Assembly: GCA_947173495.1 (NCBI GenBank)
Contig: CAMWFQ010000002.1
Location: 235,237 to 299,236 of the forward strand
From: an uncultured Lachnospiraceae bacterium
GTDB lineage: Bacteria; Bacillota; Clostridia; Lachnospirales; Lachnospiraceae
Length of the DNA stretch: 64,000 nucleotides
Reading direction: 5' to 3'
The position numbers and the translations under genes were made by a program. The notes under the pieces are model-generated. The model was not told the DNA's origin, did no database searches, and saw only the letters and a program-made list of their open reading frames with translations. This document shows, piece after piece, positions 9,765 to 18,707 of this stretch (the stretch's first letter is position 1; every line of letters begins with the position of its first letter).

Positions 9765-10661
9765 TTACAGCCTTTCTTTTATTTTAAGATACAGCTCCTC
9801 CACCCCCTGCAATTCAGAAATATTCCCCACGTGCTGCTTTACTATATCGCCGCCAAAGGGATGAAGCAGAAGTCCATCCAGACACAGCCGCGCCAGCTTC
9901 TCTCTGCGGTAATCTCCAAAATATCCTCTTAAAAGCGTCCTGTCAAAATCAAATAACTCCGCTGCAATAAGGGCCTCCTCATATACCTTCGGTGCAAGAA
10001 GGGCATCCGCGAAATCAATGATATACAGTTTCCCGTCCTTTCCCAGAATCAGATTGTCTCCATTGATATCCCCATGAACAAACACAGACTCCCCCCAGTC
10101 ATAGTCCCTTACATATGTCATCCGTTCCTGTTTAAACGGATCCGGAAAGGGATCCCAGCATCCGTTCCGGTTGGAATCCCTGATCACATCAATCTGATTG
10201 AACCGCTTACACGGCACGTTCATCCTGTCCGTGATACGCCGCAGCTCTTCTGCGAGATATTTTTTCTCTTTCTCCGGCATGCCTCTGACCGCATCCGAAA
10301 ACTGCACGCCTTCAATGTATTCCATGACAAGATATCCAAACTCGTATCTGTCCCGGATCACCCCCTGCGCCGTCACTTCCGGGCAGTTTACGCCCACTGA
10401 ATCCGCAAATTTCATGGCAAAAATCTCTGTGTGCATATCCTTCTTCCCATCAAATCCGCTCTCGGCCGGCGAAAAAATCTTCAACACATACCTTCCGGTC
10501 CTGAAGACCGCATTGGTTCCGGGCGTCAGATTCCCGATGGGCGAAGGAGGCAGTTTTTCCGTTCTCAAAATCTGCTCTGCGAGCGGGCCGAATGCCGATA
10601 TGGACTGGAAGACCCTTCCCCAGTCCTTCCAGCTATTTATGGTCTCCGAAAATAAATTCAT
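9765..10661 (-). CDS. Aminoglycoside phosphotransferase-family kinase, substrate unknown
   Basis: A 298-residue protein with the APH/choline kinase fold. The Brenner motif is FVHGDINGDNLI with catalytic Asp, followed by the metal-binding YIIDFADA. The N-lobe has RYVLKIFSPAE (likely ATP-binding Lys) and a conserved Glu in VMEYIEGVQF. The start at 10661 has GGAGGAG immediately upstream; an upstream in-frame start at 10715 lacks one. The family includes aminoglycoside, choline, hydroxylysine and sugar kinases, and nothing here selects a substrate. It lies just downstream of the large InlB-repeat surface protein (61 bp apart), so the two may share a transcript. Resistance should not be assumed. 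Confidence 0.85.
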   Translation of the reverse strand: MNLFSETINSWKDWGRVFQSISAFGPLAEQILRTEKLPPSPIGNLTPGTNAVFRTGRYVLKIFSPAESGFDGKKDMHTEIFAMKFADSVGVNCPEVTAQGVIRDRYEFGYLVMEYIEGVQFSDAVRGMPEKEKKYLAEELRRITDRMNVPCKRFNQIDVIRDSNRNGCWDPFPDPFKQERMTYVRDYDWGESVFVHGDINGDNLILGKDGKLYIIDFADALLAPKVYEEALIAAELFDFDRTLLRGYFGDYRREKLARLCLDGLLLHPFGGDIVKQHVGNISELQGVEELYLKIKERL

Positions 10662-10722
10662 AACTCCTCCGGCTTTTTTACAATGGCGGTTCAGATAATG
10701 GATTATGAATTCCATTGAGGTC

Positions 10723-13089
10723 TCATAACGGCCGCCGCCTTACTCTGCGCCTCACCATATAACGTACCAGAAGGAATGTAATCCCTGCTGCCAGCAGGAT
10801 GGCTGCAACCATCATCAGATTTATCAGATTCCTGCCGCCGGACATCTCCTCCGGTCCCTCTGTCCTCTTTACTCTCTCCTGCTCCCGGTCAGTGTAGGCG
10901 ATTGCATAAAATGAAAATCTGTCGGTAGAAAACGAAATCGTATCCGGGCTGCTGTCCTCGTCCGCAAGCTCTGTATATTCCATCTCTCCGTTCTCACCAA
11001 TATGCGATCTTAAAATGTAAAAGTCCCGTCTGGCTGCTTTCAAATGTCCGGGAACGTTTATCATCACCTGAAGCTTTCTGGGAAGCTCGGAAATCGCCTG
11101 GGTATCGTTTTCCCCTGACTTCGTGAGCGACATTTCAAAATACTGCACAATCTCCCTTTCGGGAACGCTGTTTTCTTCAAACATCCTTACGACCAGCTCC
11201 GGCACCTCTCCGCCGGCATCCCTGATCCGGAGGGCCACATCTATGGGCGCGTCCCCTTTCAGCATCTCCATCTTTTCCTTTCTGGTCAGGATTCCTCCAA
11301 TCACCTTCTCAAAATTCACGGTACCGGAAGCTTCATCAAATCCATGAACGGAGCTTTTCTGCCCGTTGTCTCCAAAGTCATTCTGAACCGTCAGCTGTAA
11401 GTCGCCGGTTGCAAGGGCTCCCAGCATCAACGCCCTCTCGTCGCCGGCGTCAATAAGCCGCTCCGCTTCTTCCGGAGAAATGTTCAGATATTGAAGCGTG
11501 CCAGTCAGATTACTCACTTCCGCTTTCTCCTGCCCGGCAGCAGCATCTTCTTCCTCCTCTTTCGCCTTCCCGGTTTTGTCTGTGGTATTCTTTTCTGTCC
11601 TGTCCGTCTTATCCTTCTCCGCTTTGCCCGTCTTATCTTTTTCGGATGGCTGAGCGCTGCTTCCCCTGCCGGGCGCCGCCGTAAAATCCACGGAAATATT
11701 GTGGTTCCCCTTTACATCGGTAAAGCTGTAGGAGGCCACTGCTCCCACCGGCTTTCCATCCACATACACTGCCCTGACGGCATAACCGCTTTTGGGTTTG
11801 ATGGTATACGTGATCTCCCCGCCTTCCGCAACGGTACTTTTACCTTCCGGCGTAATCGTCCCGTTTGGAGAGGATACTGCCGCCTGAATGGTGTGGGTTT
11901 TTCTCTCAAAATTGGCCACGAGATACCTGTCCCCTGAAAGATTGTTCACGGAATATTCCTGATTTTTACTCACGCTGCTGCCATTCTCTGTCCATCCGGT
12001 AAACCGATAGCCGCTTGCCGGAATCGCTATTATTTTTACATTGCTCCCTTTCGCATAGGGGCCCTGCCCGGATACTGCTCCCGCCTCAGCCGGAAGGGCC
12101 GCAAGTGTAAGCGTACATGCCGGCCTGCTCTGTGAAAACGTCGCGACAAAGTCCCGGGAGGCTGTAATATTGCTCAGCTGTATCCGGCTGTCCCGGCTTA
12201 CGATTTTCCCGTTTTCCATCCAGCCGTCAAACTGATATCCGTCCTTCGCCACCGCTTCCAGCGTCAGGCTTCCCCCGTACTCCACGGTTTTGCTTTCAGT
12301 TGCCGCACCGACGCTGCTGCTGTTCACAGTCACATTAATGCGGAATGTAGAACGCCTGAAATTCGCCACATATGTCCTGTCGCTGCGAATCCCGTCCACA
12401 ACATACCGGGAGTCCCGGGAAACCACAGTACCGTTCAGGGACCAGCTTTCAAACGTAAATCCCTCATTGGAAGAGGCGGAGAGCACCGCATAGCCTCCCT
12501 CCTCCACTTTCCCTCCTCCGGATACCGTACCGCCGTTATCCGGGGATGCTTTCACCCGCACCGAATATTCCGTGCGCCGCAGAGAGACCAGCGCAGTTGC
12601 GCTGAAACTGCTGTCCTGTGTTGACACGGCTTTCACTGTCAGGGATGAGGCCGTCTCGTCCGCGCCCACATTCAGAACGCCCTTGCTGTCAATAAAAGTG
12701 TTCTGACTTTTCTGACCCGAAACGCTCCATGTAACTTCGCTGCTGTAATCGTTTTCCCCTGTTACTGCAGCTGTAAATGCACAGGTTGAACCCGGGGACA
12801 CAACAGCCGTTCCGGGGGAAATGCTGACAGACTTTATCACCGGTACGTCCGGCGTCGGCTCGGGTGTCGGTTCCGGCTCTGAAGTGGGGTCCGGCTCCGG
12901 ATTTGACGTGGAGTCCGGCTCTGACGACGGATCCGGCGTTCCCTCTGCCTCACTCCCGTTTTCAGTCAAAGGCAGCGCCGGATCCGCCGCCGCAGCACGA
13001 CACAGAAGAATATCGGAAAAAAGAACACAAAAAAGAACACACAGAAGCAACAGGCATATTCCCAGACGACAGACAACCTTCTTTCTCAT
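10723..13089 (-). CDS. Large secreted, membrane-anchored protein with Ig-like and InlB-type repeats
   Basis: A 788-residue surface protein. A signal peptide (about 1-33) is followed by a Pro/Glu/Ser/Thr linker of PDPTSEPEP-type repeats (45-85) and one Ig-like Big domain (about 86-170). Four related repeats of about 70 residues follow (about 173-470), each with a GG/EGG turn, a W near GFTFESW, GYQFDGW or GYRFTGW, and an ANFRR-like end. The fourth repeat is divergent. A Lys/Asp/Glu/Thr-rich spacer (about 475-530) leads to an unassigned domain. A single C-terminal membrane span (about 752-775) with a basic RRRVRRRPL tail then follows. There is no LPXTG sorting signal, so anchoring is by the membrane span. 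These repeats resemble divergent InlB B-repeats common in Firmicutes adhesin-like proteins. The role is unknown; adhesion or wall spacing is inference. Confidence 0.85.
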   Translation of the reverse strand: MRKKVVCRLGICLLLLCVLFCVLFSDILLCRAAAADPALPLTENGSEAEGTPDPSSEPDSTSNPEPDPTSEPEPTPEPTPDVPVIKSVSISPGTAVVSPGSTCAFTAAVTGENDYSSEVTWSVSGQKSQNTFIDSKGVLNVGADETASSLTVKAVSTQDSSFSATALVSLRRTEYSVRVKASPDNGGTVSGGGKVEEGGYAVLSASSNEGFTFESWSLNGTVVSRDSRYVVDGIRSDRTYVANFRRSTFRINVTVNSSSVGAATESKTVEYGGSLTLEAVAKDGYQFDGWMENGKIVSRDSRIQLSNITASRDFVATFSQSRPACTLTLAALPAEAGAVSGQGPYAKGSNVKIIAIPASGYRFTGWTENGSSVSKNQEYSVNNLSGDRYLVANFERKTHTIQAAVSSPNGTITPEGKSTVAEGGEITYTIKPKSGYAVRAVYVDGKPVGAVASYSFTDVKGNHNISVDFTAAPGRGSSAQPSEKDKTGKAEKDKTDRTEKNTTDKTGKAKEEEEDAAAGQEKAEVSNLTGTLQYLNISPEEAERLIDAGDERALMLGALATGDLQLTVQNDFGDNGQKSSVHGFDEASGTVNFEKVIGGILTRKEKMEMLKGDAPIDVALRIRDAGGEVPELVVRMFEENSVPEREIVQYFEMSLTKSGENDTQAISELPRKLQVMINVPGHLKAARRDFYILRSHIGENGEMEYTELADEDSSPDTISFSTDRFSFYAIAYTDREQERVKRTEGPEEMSGGRNLINLMMVAAILLAAGITFLLVRYMVRRRVRRRPL

Positions 13090-13118
13090 TTGGCACCTCG
13101 TTTAAACTTTTCTTTTTC

Positions 13119-13147
13119 TTGCTATTATAACAAATCATGCATACAAT
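13119..13147 (+). promoter_or_regulatory. asnA promoter, overlapping a divergent -10
   Basis: TTGCTA at 13119-13124 and TACAAT at 13142-13147 are separated by 17 bp and point toward asnA. On the opposite strand a perfect TATAAT (13129-13124) serves the surface-protein gene and overlaps the asnA -35. Polymerase binding in the two directions should therefore compete. Confidence 0.55.
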
Positions 13148-13191
13148 AGAAATATCGGTAGAAAAGACTTTTTCAGAAAGGACCTGAATAT

Positions 13192-14202
13192 ATGAAACAA
13201 TGTATCATTCCCGATGATTACCAATCGGCATTGAATCTTCACGAAACCCAGATCGCAATCAAAACCGTAAAGGACTTTTTTCAGTCGCTTCTGGCGGAAC
13301 GGCTGAACCTTCTGCGGGTATCGGCTCCGCTGTTCGTAGATCCGGCCTCCGGCCTGAACGATAACTTAAACGGCGTCGAACGCCCGGTTTCCTTCGGGAT
13401 CAGGGAGCAGGGAGACTCCCCCGCGGAAATCGTCCATTCTCTTGCCAAGTGGAAACGCTATGCGCTCAAAAAATACGGATTTCAGATGGGCGAAGGCCTT
13501 TACACTGACATGAGCGCCATACGCCGGGACGAAGAAACCGACAATATCCACTCGATTTATGTAGACCAGTGGGACTGGGAAAAAATCATATCAAGGCAGC
13601 AGCGCACGACGGATACGCTGAAAAGCACTGTACGGAACGTATATAAGGTTCTGCGTAAAACAGAAAAATATATGTCTATCCGGTACGACTACATAAAAGA
13701 AATCCTGCCGGAAGATATTTTCTTCATCACCACCCAGGCGCTGGAGGATCTCTATCCCGACAGCACGCCGAAAGAAAGAGAGTACCGTATCACAAAGGAA
13801 AAAGGCGCTGTCTGCCTTATGCAGATCGGGGATACTCTCAGTTCCGGAGAGCCGCACGACGGCCGGGCACCGGATTATGACGACTGGGCATTAAACGCCG
13901 ATATTCTCGTCTACTACCCGGTGCTTGACATTGCTCTGGAGCTCTCCTCCATGGGCGTGCGGGTGGACGCCGTCTCTCTGAAAAGTCAGCTTGAAAAAGC
14001 CGGCTGCCCGGAGCGTGCCCGGCTTCCTTTCCAGAAAGCCATTTTAAACGACGAGCTCCCCTTTACCATTGGCGGAGGTATCGGACAGTCCAGAATCTGC
14101 ATGTTTTTCTTAAGAAAAGCCCATATTGGCGAAGTGCAGTCTTCCCTGTGGCCCCGGTCTGCTCTCGAAGAGCTGGAGAAAAGGGGCGTCTCCATTTTGT
14201 AA
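13192..14202 (+). CDS. asnA: Aspartate--ammonia ligase
   Basis: A 336-residue cytoplasmic enzyme making asparagine from aspartate, ammonia and ATP. It is a class II aminoacyl-tRNA-synthetase-like fold. Family blocks are clear: ETQIAIKTVKDFFQ near the N-terminus, NLLRVSAPLFVDPASGLNDNLNG, KWKRYALKKYGF, DMSAIRRDEE, IYVDQWDWEK and the C-terminal FTIGGGIGQSRICMFFL. Length matches the usual ~330-340. The start has AGAAAGGACC upstream. It is a single gene, one of the few on the plus strand, facing the oligogalacturonide lyase gene on the other strand. No T-box or asparagine-responsive leader is visible in the short upstream gap. Confidence 0.97.
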   Translation: MKQCIIPDDYQSALNLHETQIAIKTVKDFFQSLLAERLNLLRVSAPLFVDPASGLNDNLNGVERPVSFGIREQGDSPAEIVHSLAKWKRYALKKYGFQMGEGLYTDMSAIRRDEETDNIHSIYVDQWDWEKIISRQQRTTDTLKSTVRNVYKVLRKTEKYMSIRYDYIKEILPEDIFFITTQALEDLYPDSTPKEREYRITKEKGAVCLMQIGDTLSSGEPHDGRAPDYDDWALNADILVYYPVLDIALELSSMGVRVDAVSLKSQLEKAGCPERARLPFQKAILNDELPFTIGGGIGQSRICMFFLRKAHIGEVQSSLWPRSALEELEKRGVSIL

Positions 14203-14219
14203 ACTGCAGACATCCGGGG

Positions 14220-15410
14220 TTATACGCCCTGCAGCTGCCGCAGATTCACCCGGTAAATACATGGCCTTCCCTCCCTGTCCGATACGAAGATCAGATCGTT
14301 CCCGTCTTCGGTAAAGCACGGATGGGGATGGGAGTCCTGAGGATTTCCGTGCACCGCGCTCCAGGAGGTTCCGTGATAGCACAGTTTCCGCTCCCTGCGT
14401 TCCTTTACATCTACCAGATAGATGAAATCATTCGGGACCTCTTCCGTTTTCTCTTCCGCCCTCTTTTCCCTCTCATCCAGCAAATGAATCGGCACATCGC
14501 TCCCCTGGGCGTCTCCTGCCATGTAACGGCCTCTGCTGTCACAGATAAAGTGCGCATAAGGGGAACAGCGCATCCAGATTTCCTCTTCCATGGTGTCCGG
14601 ATTGATCATGCGTATCTCTTCTCTTTTCTCTCCGGTGGTCTCACGGTATACAAACGCCAGTCTGGAACCGTCCGGAAGCCAGAATTCATGGGTCAGTATC
14701 AGATCGTCCGGCTGCTCCCTGCAGCAGCGGTAACGACTTCCATCGCTTTGCACCAGCCAAAGCCTTGCATCTATCAAGTCATAGGGACCCTCATGGCAGA
14801 ACATAATCGTATCCGGATCTCCCGGACGGATCTGGACATGTCCAAACCAGCAATTCTCCTCCACCAGCGTACGCGAAGTCCCTGAAGCCAAATCTGTATA
14901 GACAATTCTGCACCGGGGTCTGGCCAGACAGGTCTTCGCAAAGAAATCCCAGCTGCCCTTCTCCCTCTCCGGAAGGGATTCCTCCAGCGTCTCAATCACC
15001 GCGAGATGGCATCCGTCATCGCTTACGGTCCAACTGTCGCCTTTCCAGCCATCCGCTATCCGGTAGACACACTCCCTTTTCAGACCGGACAACGCCAGCC
15101 TCCAGATCACCTTCTCCTGCTGATAATATACATACTTATCATCGGAGGATATGATTCCGCCATAATCGTCCAGTCCGCCTCCCTCTGTCAGCTGTACAGC
15201 CTCCCCGGTTTCCATATCCATCAGATATAGCTGCCTTTCCTCCTGTCCGGCACAGTACAGGAGCTTTTTTCCATCAGCGGTGCTCATCCTGTTATAAAAA
15301 TACATATGGTGGCTTACATGAGAGGGCTCTGTCAGGCGCTCTACCTCCACGCCGGTATATGAATCCCGGTATACTGTAAATTGATTCTGAATTCTGTCTC
15401 CAATAGCCAT
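14220..15410 (-). CDS. Oligogalacturonide lyase, PL22-like beta-propeller
   Basis: A 396-residue cytoplasmic enzyme of the Ogl family, which cleaves unsaturated digalacturonate to 5-keto-4-deoxyuronate in pectin breakdown. The sequence is a series of WD-like blades. It carries the family hallmarks SHHMYFYNRMSTADGKKLLY, FGHVQIRPGDPDTIMFCHEGPYDLIDARLWLV (metal-binding His region) and DDLILTHEFWLPDGSRLAFVYR. No signal peptide is present, as expected. AAAGGAGG lies upstream of the start. The AraC regulator gene ends 28 bp upstream on the same strand, so the two are probably cotranscribed. No kduI/kduD, transporter or uronate isomerase genes are in the window. Confidence 0.88.
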   Translation of the reverse strand: MAIGDRIQNQFTVYRDSYTGVEVERLTEPSHVSHHMYFYNRMSTADGKKLLYCAGQEERQLYLMDMETGEAVQLTEGGGLDDYGGIISSDDKYVYYQQEKVIWRLALSGLKRECVYRIADGWKGDSWTVSDDGCHLAVIETLEESLPEREKGSWDFFAKTCLARPRCRIVYTDLASGTSRTLVEENCWFGHVQIRPGDPDTIMFCHEGPYDLIDARLWLVQSDGSRYRCCREQPDDLILTHEFWLPDGSRLAFVYRETTGEKREEIRMINPDTMEEEIWMRCSPYAHFICDSRGRYMAGDAQGSDVPIHLLDEREKRAEEKTEEVPNDFIYLVDVKERRERKLCYHGTSWSAVHGNPQDSHPHPCFTEDGNDLIFVSDREGRPCIYRVNLRQLQGV

Positions 15411-15438
15411 ATGGTAAATACCTCCTTTTCATCCCATC

Positions 15439-16251
15439 CTAAAACGGATGTCTCCGGTATTCCCGGGGTGAAATTTTTTCATACTTCTTAAAAAAACGCG
15501 AAAAATAATAGGGATCTGCAAATCCAAGGCTTTCAGCGATCTCGCAGACAGGCATATCCGTGTGCAGGAGAAGGTGTCTGGCGCGCTGCGCCAGCTGCTG
15601 TGCCATATATTCCTTCAGCCCCAGCTCCGTATCCTGCCTGAAGGAGCGGGAAAGCTGATGGACCGGTATGTCCATTGCCTCTGCCAGGTCCTGAATACGC
15701 AGTCCTGCGTGAAGATGGGCGGCCAGATAGTCCAGCACCTTACGTTGTTTATAAAAGCCTTTAAAGGATTCAAGATAATCCTGACCGCTCCTGCTATATT
15801 CAAAAAAGTCATAGACGATCCGTGCGAAAGCGGCTCTTAAATACAAAAGCCCGGAAACAGACTCCTGCCCGGCGTTTACCAGAAGATTTTCCAGAAGTTC
15901 AGGCTGATAGTCCATCTCCTGTACTTTTCCCAGACGGCTGAACAAGTCCACCCCCGGAAGCAGTTCCAGGGAAAAGTGGATGTAGAATTTCTGCATGGTA
16001 CTGGGACATACATAGCTGTAACGGCATCCGGCTGGCACCAGATACATCCTTCCGGGAATCAGATCTACTCTTTCCGTTTCATTTTCCAGATAAGCTTCCC
16101 CCTTCATCATAAAATAGATCCTGTTAAAGGGCGAACTCATATCGGGAAGATTCCAGGAGGTATCTCCGTGAAACATGGCCATCTCCAGAATATTTAATTT
16201 CAGGGAACCCCTGTTCTGCGCAAAAAACGGGTAGCTGTAAATTCCATCCAT
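15439..16251 (-). CDS. AraC-family regulator of the carbohydrate locus
   Basis: A 270-residue protein with an N-terminal cupin-like ligand domain (about 1-150; RMYLVPAGCRYSYVCP). The C-terminal double helix-turn-helix spans about 168-268 and includes IAESLGFADPYYFSRFFKKYEKISPREYRR, the standard AraC second HTH. It lies between the oligogalacturonide lyase gene (same strand, downstream) and the GH29 fucosidase (divergent). The divergent gap of 107 bp holds the likely operators. Its effector is probably a sugar released by the neighbouring enzymes, but this is inference. The ribosome site is weak. Confidence 0.93.
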   Translation of the reverse strand: MDGIYSYPFFAQNRGSLKLNILEMAMFHGDTSWNLPDMSSPFNRIYFMMKGEAYLENETERVDLIPGRMYLVPAGCRYSYVCPSTMQKFYIHFSLELLPGVDLFSRLGKVQEMDYQPELLENLLVNAGQESVSGLLYLRAAFARIVYDFFEYSRSGQDYLESFKGFYKQRKVLDYLAAHLHAGLRIQDLAEAMDIPVHQLSRSFRQDTELGLKEYMAQQLAQRARHLLLHTDMPVCEIAESLGFADPYYFSRFFKKYEKISPREYRRHPF

Positions 16252-16358
16252 TCAAAAAGTCCATCTTTCCGTACAAAAAGATCATGTACTTTTTCTAAAA
16301 GCTATTATACATTAAAGCTACGGAAAATACTATTAATTTCATTTGGAGGTATCTTGAT
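16252..16358. promoter_or_regulatory. Divergent regulatory region between araC-type gene and fucosidase
   Basis: This 107-bp AT-rich gap contains a TATTAT/TTATAC -10-like sequence for the fucosidase (about 16304-16312) with no good -35. Related TTTTTGTAC and AAAAAGTAC half-sites flank GATCAT near 16278-16300. A poor -35 beside paired half-sites is typical of AraC-activated promoters. AATTTCATTTGGAGG supplies the fucosidase ribosome site. Confidence 0.4.
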
Positions 16359-17384
16359 ATGGACATGAGAAAATGGTTTAAAGAAGCGCAGTACGGTATG
16401 ATGGCTCACTGGGGGCTCTATTCCCTGCTTGGCGGAGAATGGAACGGAAACAAAAGCAGCAGTTATGCGGAATGGATCCAGACCAACCAGCGTATTCCCA
16501 GAGCGGAGTACGACAAGCTTGCAGGCGCGTTTAATCCAGTATATTTCAATGCTGACGAGTGGATCCGTCTGGCAAAGGAATGCGGAATGAAATATTTTGT
16601 TATCACAAGCAAGCACCACGAGGGCTTTGCATTGTTTCACTCCAAAGTCGACAAATTCAACGTTGTGGACGCAACACCCTTCGGAAGAGATGTGATCGGC
16701 GAGCTCTCCGAAGCATGTTATAAGCACGGGTTAAAATTCGGACTTTATTACTCTCAGGATCTGGACTGGCATGAAGAGCATGGCGGCGGATATCTGTCGG
16801 GCCACATTCCAAGTGCAGGACAATCCTGGTGTAATGACTGGGATTTTCCCGACAATGATAAAAAGAACTTTGAAATCTGCTTTGAGAATAAAATCAAACC
16901 CCAGGTAGAAGAAATCCTGCGCGGCTACGGCGATCTCTGCCTGATCTGGTTCGATGTACCCATGACCATCAATGATAAGCAGAGCCACGAGCTGTTTGAT
17001 CTGGTAAAGAAGTATCAGCCTGACTGTCTGATCAACTCCCGTCTCGGAAACGGCGCCTACGACTACGTTTCTCTCGGCGATAATGAGATTCCGGATTCCC
17101 TTCCGGCTGACGAAGCGTTTGACCCGTCCAGGCTCAATCTCAATGACTGTGATGGTTTCAAACCCTCTCCCTACGGTCTCTATGAGACAGCCGCAACCAT
17201 CAACAACAGCTGGGGCTACTGCGCATGGGATCAGGACTGGAAGGATGCAGGAAAGATTCTTGAGATCAAGCAGAAGCTGAACGGAATGGGCATCAACTAT
17301 CTGTTAAACGTTGGTCCGGACCATCTTGGAAGAATTCCGGGAATGAGCCAGGCCATCTTACGGGAAGTGGCTAAAAGTCTGTAA
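16359..17384 (+). CDS. Alpha-L-fucosidase, GH29 family
   Basis: A 341-residue glycoside hydrolase without signal peptide, so it acts inside the cell on imported fucosides. GH29 blocks are visible: KEAQYGMMAHWGLYSLLGGEWNG, YFVITSKHHEGFALFHSK, GLKFGLYYSQDLDWHE, and LCLIWFDVPM, where Asp199 is the likely catalytic nucleophile. The C-terminus retains the GINYLLNVGPDHLGRIP motif. It is shorter than two-domain fucosidases because it lacks the C-terminal beta-sandwich. GGAGG lies upstream of the start. It is divergent from the AraC gene and ends at a strong bidirectional terminator. Linkage preference (alpha-1,2, 1,3/4 or 1,6) cannot be read. Confidence 0.92.
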   Translation: MDMRKWFKEAQYGMMAHWGLYSLLGGEWNGNKSSSYAEWIQTNQRIPRAEYDKLAGAFNPVYFNADEWIRLAKECGMKYFVITSKHHEGFALFHSKVDKFNVVDATPFGRDVIGELSEACYKHGLKFGLYYSQDLDWHEEHGGGYLSGHIPSAGQSWCNDWDFPDNDKKNFEICFENKIKPQVEEILRGYGDLCLIWFDVPMTINDKQSHELFDLVKKYQPDCLINSRLGNGAYDYVSLGDNEIPDSLPADEAFDPSRLNLNDCDGFKPSPYGLYETAATINNSWGYCAWDQDWKDAGKILEIKQKLNGMGINYLLNVGPDHLGRIPGMSQAILREVAKSL

Positions 17385-17425
17385 GTGATACTGCCGGGCA
17401 GGCAGGGGCTGATTTCGTAAAGAAA

Positions 17426-17467
17426 AAAGTGTTAGAAAATCCCACAACCAGGGTTTTCTAACACTTT
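17426..17467. terminator. Bidirectional intrinsic terminator
   Basis: The stem AAAGTGTTAGAAAA(T)CCC at 17426-17443 pairs with 17451-17467 around a 7-base loop, with T-rich tracts on both sides. It terminates the fucosidase gene on the plus strand and tRNA-Trp on the minus strand. Confidence 0.85.
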
Positions 17468-17477
17468 AAATTTTTAA

Positions 17478-17548
17478 CAGGGGCAGTAGGAATCGAACCC
17501 ACATCGACGGTTTTGGAGACCGCTGTTCTACCTTTGAACTATGCCCCT
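17478..17548 (-). tRNA. tRNA-Trp (anticodon CCA)
   Basis: The minus strand folds into a standard cloverleaf. The 7-bp acceptor is AGGGGCA/TGCCCCT with discriminator G, the D arm includes AGTTCAAAGGTAGAAC, the anticodon stem-loop is GCGGTCTCCAAAACCGT with CCA, and the T arm is GTGGGTTCGATTCC. No 3' CCA is encoded. It is a lone tRNA between two genes. Confidence 0.95.
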
Positions 17549-17612
17549 TGATCGGCAGATTGAACCACCGAAAGCTATTATAGCCTATCCCTGCATTACC
17601 TGTCAACTACTT

Positions 17613-18707
17613 TTAATAAAGAAGATAATCCTTTGTGTCTTCTTCAATGATCTTACTGAATTCCTTCACCTCTTTTGAAGGCTCATAGCCTGTCTCACCA
17701 TACAAAAGTTCATGAAGCCGGATCACATTGTCCTCCAGAGAGATGGGAACCACACAGCTTCCTTCTGTTCCGATGACACCGCCGTTTCTCATTCCTTCAA
17801 AAGGAAATCCGTCGCTGACCGCCACCTTATAATCCGCTACCATACCCAGAACCGGCAGAATATCCTTTACGTCCAGAGAAGTCTGCACATTGGGCAGAAC
17901 ACCGTTCATGGCCTCAGTCAGCGCTGTAACAGAGGATCTTTTGGCCTTGTCCAGCATGGCGATCAGCACGTCTCTCTGACGCTTTGCCCGCCTGAAATCG
18001 TCTCCGCCGCCATAACGGATCCTGCAGTAGGCGGTAGCCTGCAGGCCGTTCAGCGTCTGCAGACCGGACTCTTTGACCGGCGTATATTCGATCCCCATCT
18101 CCGCTGCCATGGTACTCTGGTAATTATTTAAATGACTGATCTCTGTCTCGGTGATCTCCATCTCAATACCGCCCAGCGCATCCACTGCCCTGGTCAGCCC
18201 CTCAAATCCCACCGTAACATAATCGGTCACATACATGTCCGTATTCATATTGATCATGCCTATGGCCTGCTCCGGCCCTCCTCTGGCATAAGCGGTATTA
18301 CATTTCTTGAAGGCGTCATTCCCTATATTCAGATAGGTATCTCTGTATATGGATACAAGCCGTACTTCGTGAGTATCCATATCTATGGAACAGATCATGA
18401 TCGTATCGCTCCGATTTCCTTTGCCAAGGCTGCCGTCCCTGGCGTCTACTCCGAAAAATGCAATATTTACAATTCCGGTATATTGATTCTTCTCTCCTGT
18501 ATCGGCAGCTTCCTGTTCTTTTTCCTGAATCTTTTCCTTTACCTGGGGATTCACAGCGATATCTTCCTCTTTCAGAATCACCTTTTCCGCCCCGTTTTCG
18601 CTGTCAGTCGCTTTCAGCGTAATATATAAAATACATCCTGCAGCTGCCAGTACGATCAGCTCCAAAATAAATAATGGGATATGCTTCACCCATTTCTTTT
18701 TATTCAT
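17613..18707 (-). CDS. LCP-family (LytR-CpsA-Psr) wall polymer ligase
   Basis: A 364-residue membrane protein. A basic cytoplasmic start is followed by TM at about 9-31 and an extracellular LCP domain at about 80-300. Key positions are NIAFFGVDARDG, GNRSDTIMICSID (metal-binding Asp), VRLVSIYRDTYLNI (substrate phosphate-binding Arg) and the FRRAKRQRDVLIAML helix. LCP proteins transfer undecaprenyl-linked polymers such as teichoic acids or capsule to peptidoglycan. They were once called transcriptional attenuators, but there is no DNA-binding region here. The start is preceded by GGAGACCGGAA. It stands alone between tRNA-Trp and radA, with no polysaccharide genes adjacent, so its polymer is unknown. 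Confidence 0.93.
   Translation of the reverse strand: MNKKKWVKHIPLFILELIVLAAAGCILYITLKATDSENGAEKVILKEEDIAVNPQVKEKIQEKEQEAADTGEKNQYTGIVNIAFFGVDARDGSLGKGNRSDTIMICSIDMDTHEVRLVSIYRDTYLNIGNDAFKKCNTAYARGGPEQAIGMINMNTDMYVTDYVTVGFEGLTRAVDALGGIEMEITETEISHLNNYQSTMAAEMGIEYTPVKESGLQTLNGLQATAYCRIRYGGGDDFRRAKRQRDVLIAMLDKAKRSSVTALTEAMNGVLPNVQTSLDVKDILPVLGMVADYKVAVSDGFPFEGMRNGGVIGTEGSCVVPISLEDNVIRLHELLYGETGYEPSKEVKEFSKIIEEDTKDYLLY

Noticed and set aside
9765..10661. Aminoglycoside resistance gene
   Set aside because: The fold is shared by many kinases, and nothing in the sequence or context indicates antibiotic modification.
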